Positions 18,474 through 19,248 of a DNA stretch of 19,248 nucleotides are shown one piece after another. How positions within the stretch are numbered: position 1 is the first letter of the stretch; the number at the start of each line of letters is the position of its first letter. A model generated the notes under the pieces. That model made no database searches, was not told where the DNA came from, and saw only the letters and a list, made by a program, of their open reading frames with translations. Source of the stretch: Hydrogenophaga sp. (GTDB lineage Bacteria > Pseudomonadota > Gammaproteobacteria > Burkholderiales > Burkholderiaceae); assembly GCA_025458545.1 (NCBI GenBank), contig JALOSH010000006.1, positions 1-19,248 on the forward strand. Direction: 5' to 3'. A program made the translations under genes and the position numbers.

Positions 18474-19248
18474 TCAGACGACGGGCATATAGGGCACGGT
18501 CAGCACCGCGCCGTCCAGGCCGCGCGCCATCGCCCAGACCCACACCGCGAGGTAGGCCGTGGTGAACAGCAGCAGCCAGCGGCGGCCTGCCGACGGAAAC
18601 CACGCGGCCACCAACGCGCCCGCCAGCGGGAAGAACTGCTGCGCATGCATGCCGAGGAAATGCGCGGGTCGCAGGTCGGCCGACAGATGCCAGTCCACAC
18701 CGGGCAGGCCGCTGCCCGAGGGGGGCTGCATGGAGCTCAGCACAAAGCCCGCGCCCGCCCCCAAAACCAAAGTGAGCACCAGGCCAGTCACCACCGCGTC
18801 GCGCCAGGCCGGTGCCAGGCCGGGGTGGCCATGGCGCACGATCTGCCAGGCCAGCAGGGGCTGGGTGGCGGTCATGGCCAGCGCACCCAGGCCCATCAAC
18901 GAATACATCGCCACGAACACCGGATGGCTGTCGTTGTAATGCGAGGGCAGTCCCAGCGCCGCCATCAGCGTGATGTAAACGATTTCCAGACCGCCCGCGA
19001 TGACGATGGTCCAGACCACGGTGCGCACGGCGCGGTCTTGTCGTCGCGCCTCGGGCAGCAGGCCGATGAACCAGGCGGTGCACAGGGCAAACAATCCGAT
19101 GGACGCCATGAACTTGAGCGGTTTGGCCCAGACGCTCACGCCGCGCAGGGTGCGATCGTCCAGGCCCCAGGCGATCAGCGTGGGCAGCATGGCCGCCCAC
19201 AGCAGCAGGCCAAACAGCGTGAGCGTGCTGCTGCGCCGCCAGGCCTCG
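18474..19248 (-). CDS. multi-pass membrane protein of unknown family, N-terminus outside window
   Basis: The reading frame is open to the right edge, and the residues before the ATG at 19190 (EAWRRSSTLTLFGLLLWAA) form part of a membrane helix, so the gene starts beyond the window. About 258 residues are visible, with roughly seven hydrophobic segments. Notable conserved-looking pieces are WAKPLKFMASIGLFALCTAWFIG, HYNDSHPVFVAMYSLMG and HFLGMHAQQFFPLAGAL. I do not recognise a named family. It converges on DUF3299, with a 28-base gap, and has no evident tie to zinc. It ends at TGA 18476-18474. Confidence 0.8.
   Translation of the reverse strand, partial: EAWRRSSTLTLFGLLLWAAMLPTLIAWGLDDRTLRGVSVWAKPLKFMASIGLFALCTAWFIGLLPEARRQDRAVRTVVWTIVIAGGLEIVYITLMAALGLPSHYNDSHPVFVAMYSLMGLGALAMTATQPLLAWQIVRHGHPGLAPAWRDAVVTGLVLTLVLGAGAGFVLSSMQPPSGSGLPGVDWHLSADLRPAHFLGMHAQQFFPLAGALVAAWFPSAGRRWLLLFTTAYLAVWVWAMARGLDGAVLTVPYMPVV

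Overview
The window is GC-rich and densely coded, with many stop/start overlaps (ATGA, GTGA, TTGA, TGATG). Protein similarities and an intergenic hairpin repeat of a kind I associate with Comamonadaceae suggest a betaproteobacterium of the order Burkholderiales, probably Comamonadaceae. The genus cannot be named from the sequence alone. No tRNA, rRNA, CRISPR array, insertion sequence or phage gene was seen.

The left edge (1-1826) holds the 3' part of a LysR-type regulator and a complete msrA, both on the plus strand. An unexplained 375-base stretch follows, ending in a strong hairpin that can terminate the long minus-strand array.

The core (1827-15087, minus strand, transcribed right to left) is an almost gapless run of 14 genes: znuC, znuB, znuA, two COG0523 metallochaperone-type GTPases (ZigA/YciC-like, then YjiA-like), folE, a hisI paralogue, DUF1826, DUF1636, a stand-alone MetH homocysteine-methyltransferase domain, and a four-gene peptide/nickel-type ABC importer (substrate-binding protein, two permeases, fused double ATPase). 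The largest gap is 60 bases and eight junctions overlap. The first nine genes match the theme of zinc-starvation (Zur) regulons: high-affinity zinc import, GTPases thought to allocate scarce zinc, and duplicate copies of zinc enzymes. The last five are not standard members of such regulons and are the most interesting part of the window.

The divergent region (15088-15183) lies between znuC and zur. It holds two copies of a GCAAC-N3-RTTGC palindrome, whose centres are 41 bases apart, and a third inverted repeat between them. These are the probable Zur operators controlling both directions.

The right arm (15184-18445, plus strand) runs zur, a LolD/MacB-like ATPase, an FtsX-type permease, a 79-residue secreted Cys/His protein, a triple-hairpin repeat and a DUF3299 periplasmic protein. 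The first three genes overlap and the small gene follows after 5 bases, so this looks like a second, zinc-linked ABC module, possibly related to the Vibrio Zrg system. The window ends with a convergent, incomplete membrane protein gene of unknown function.
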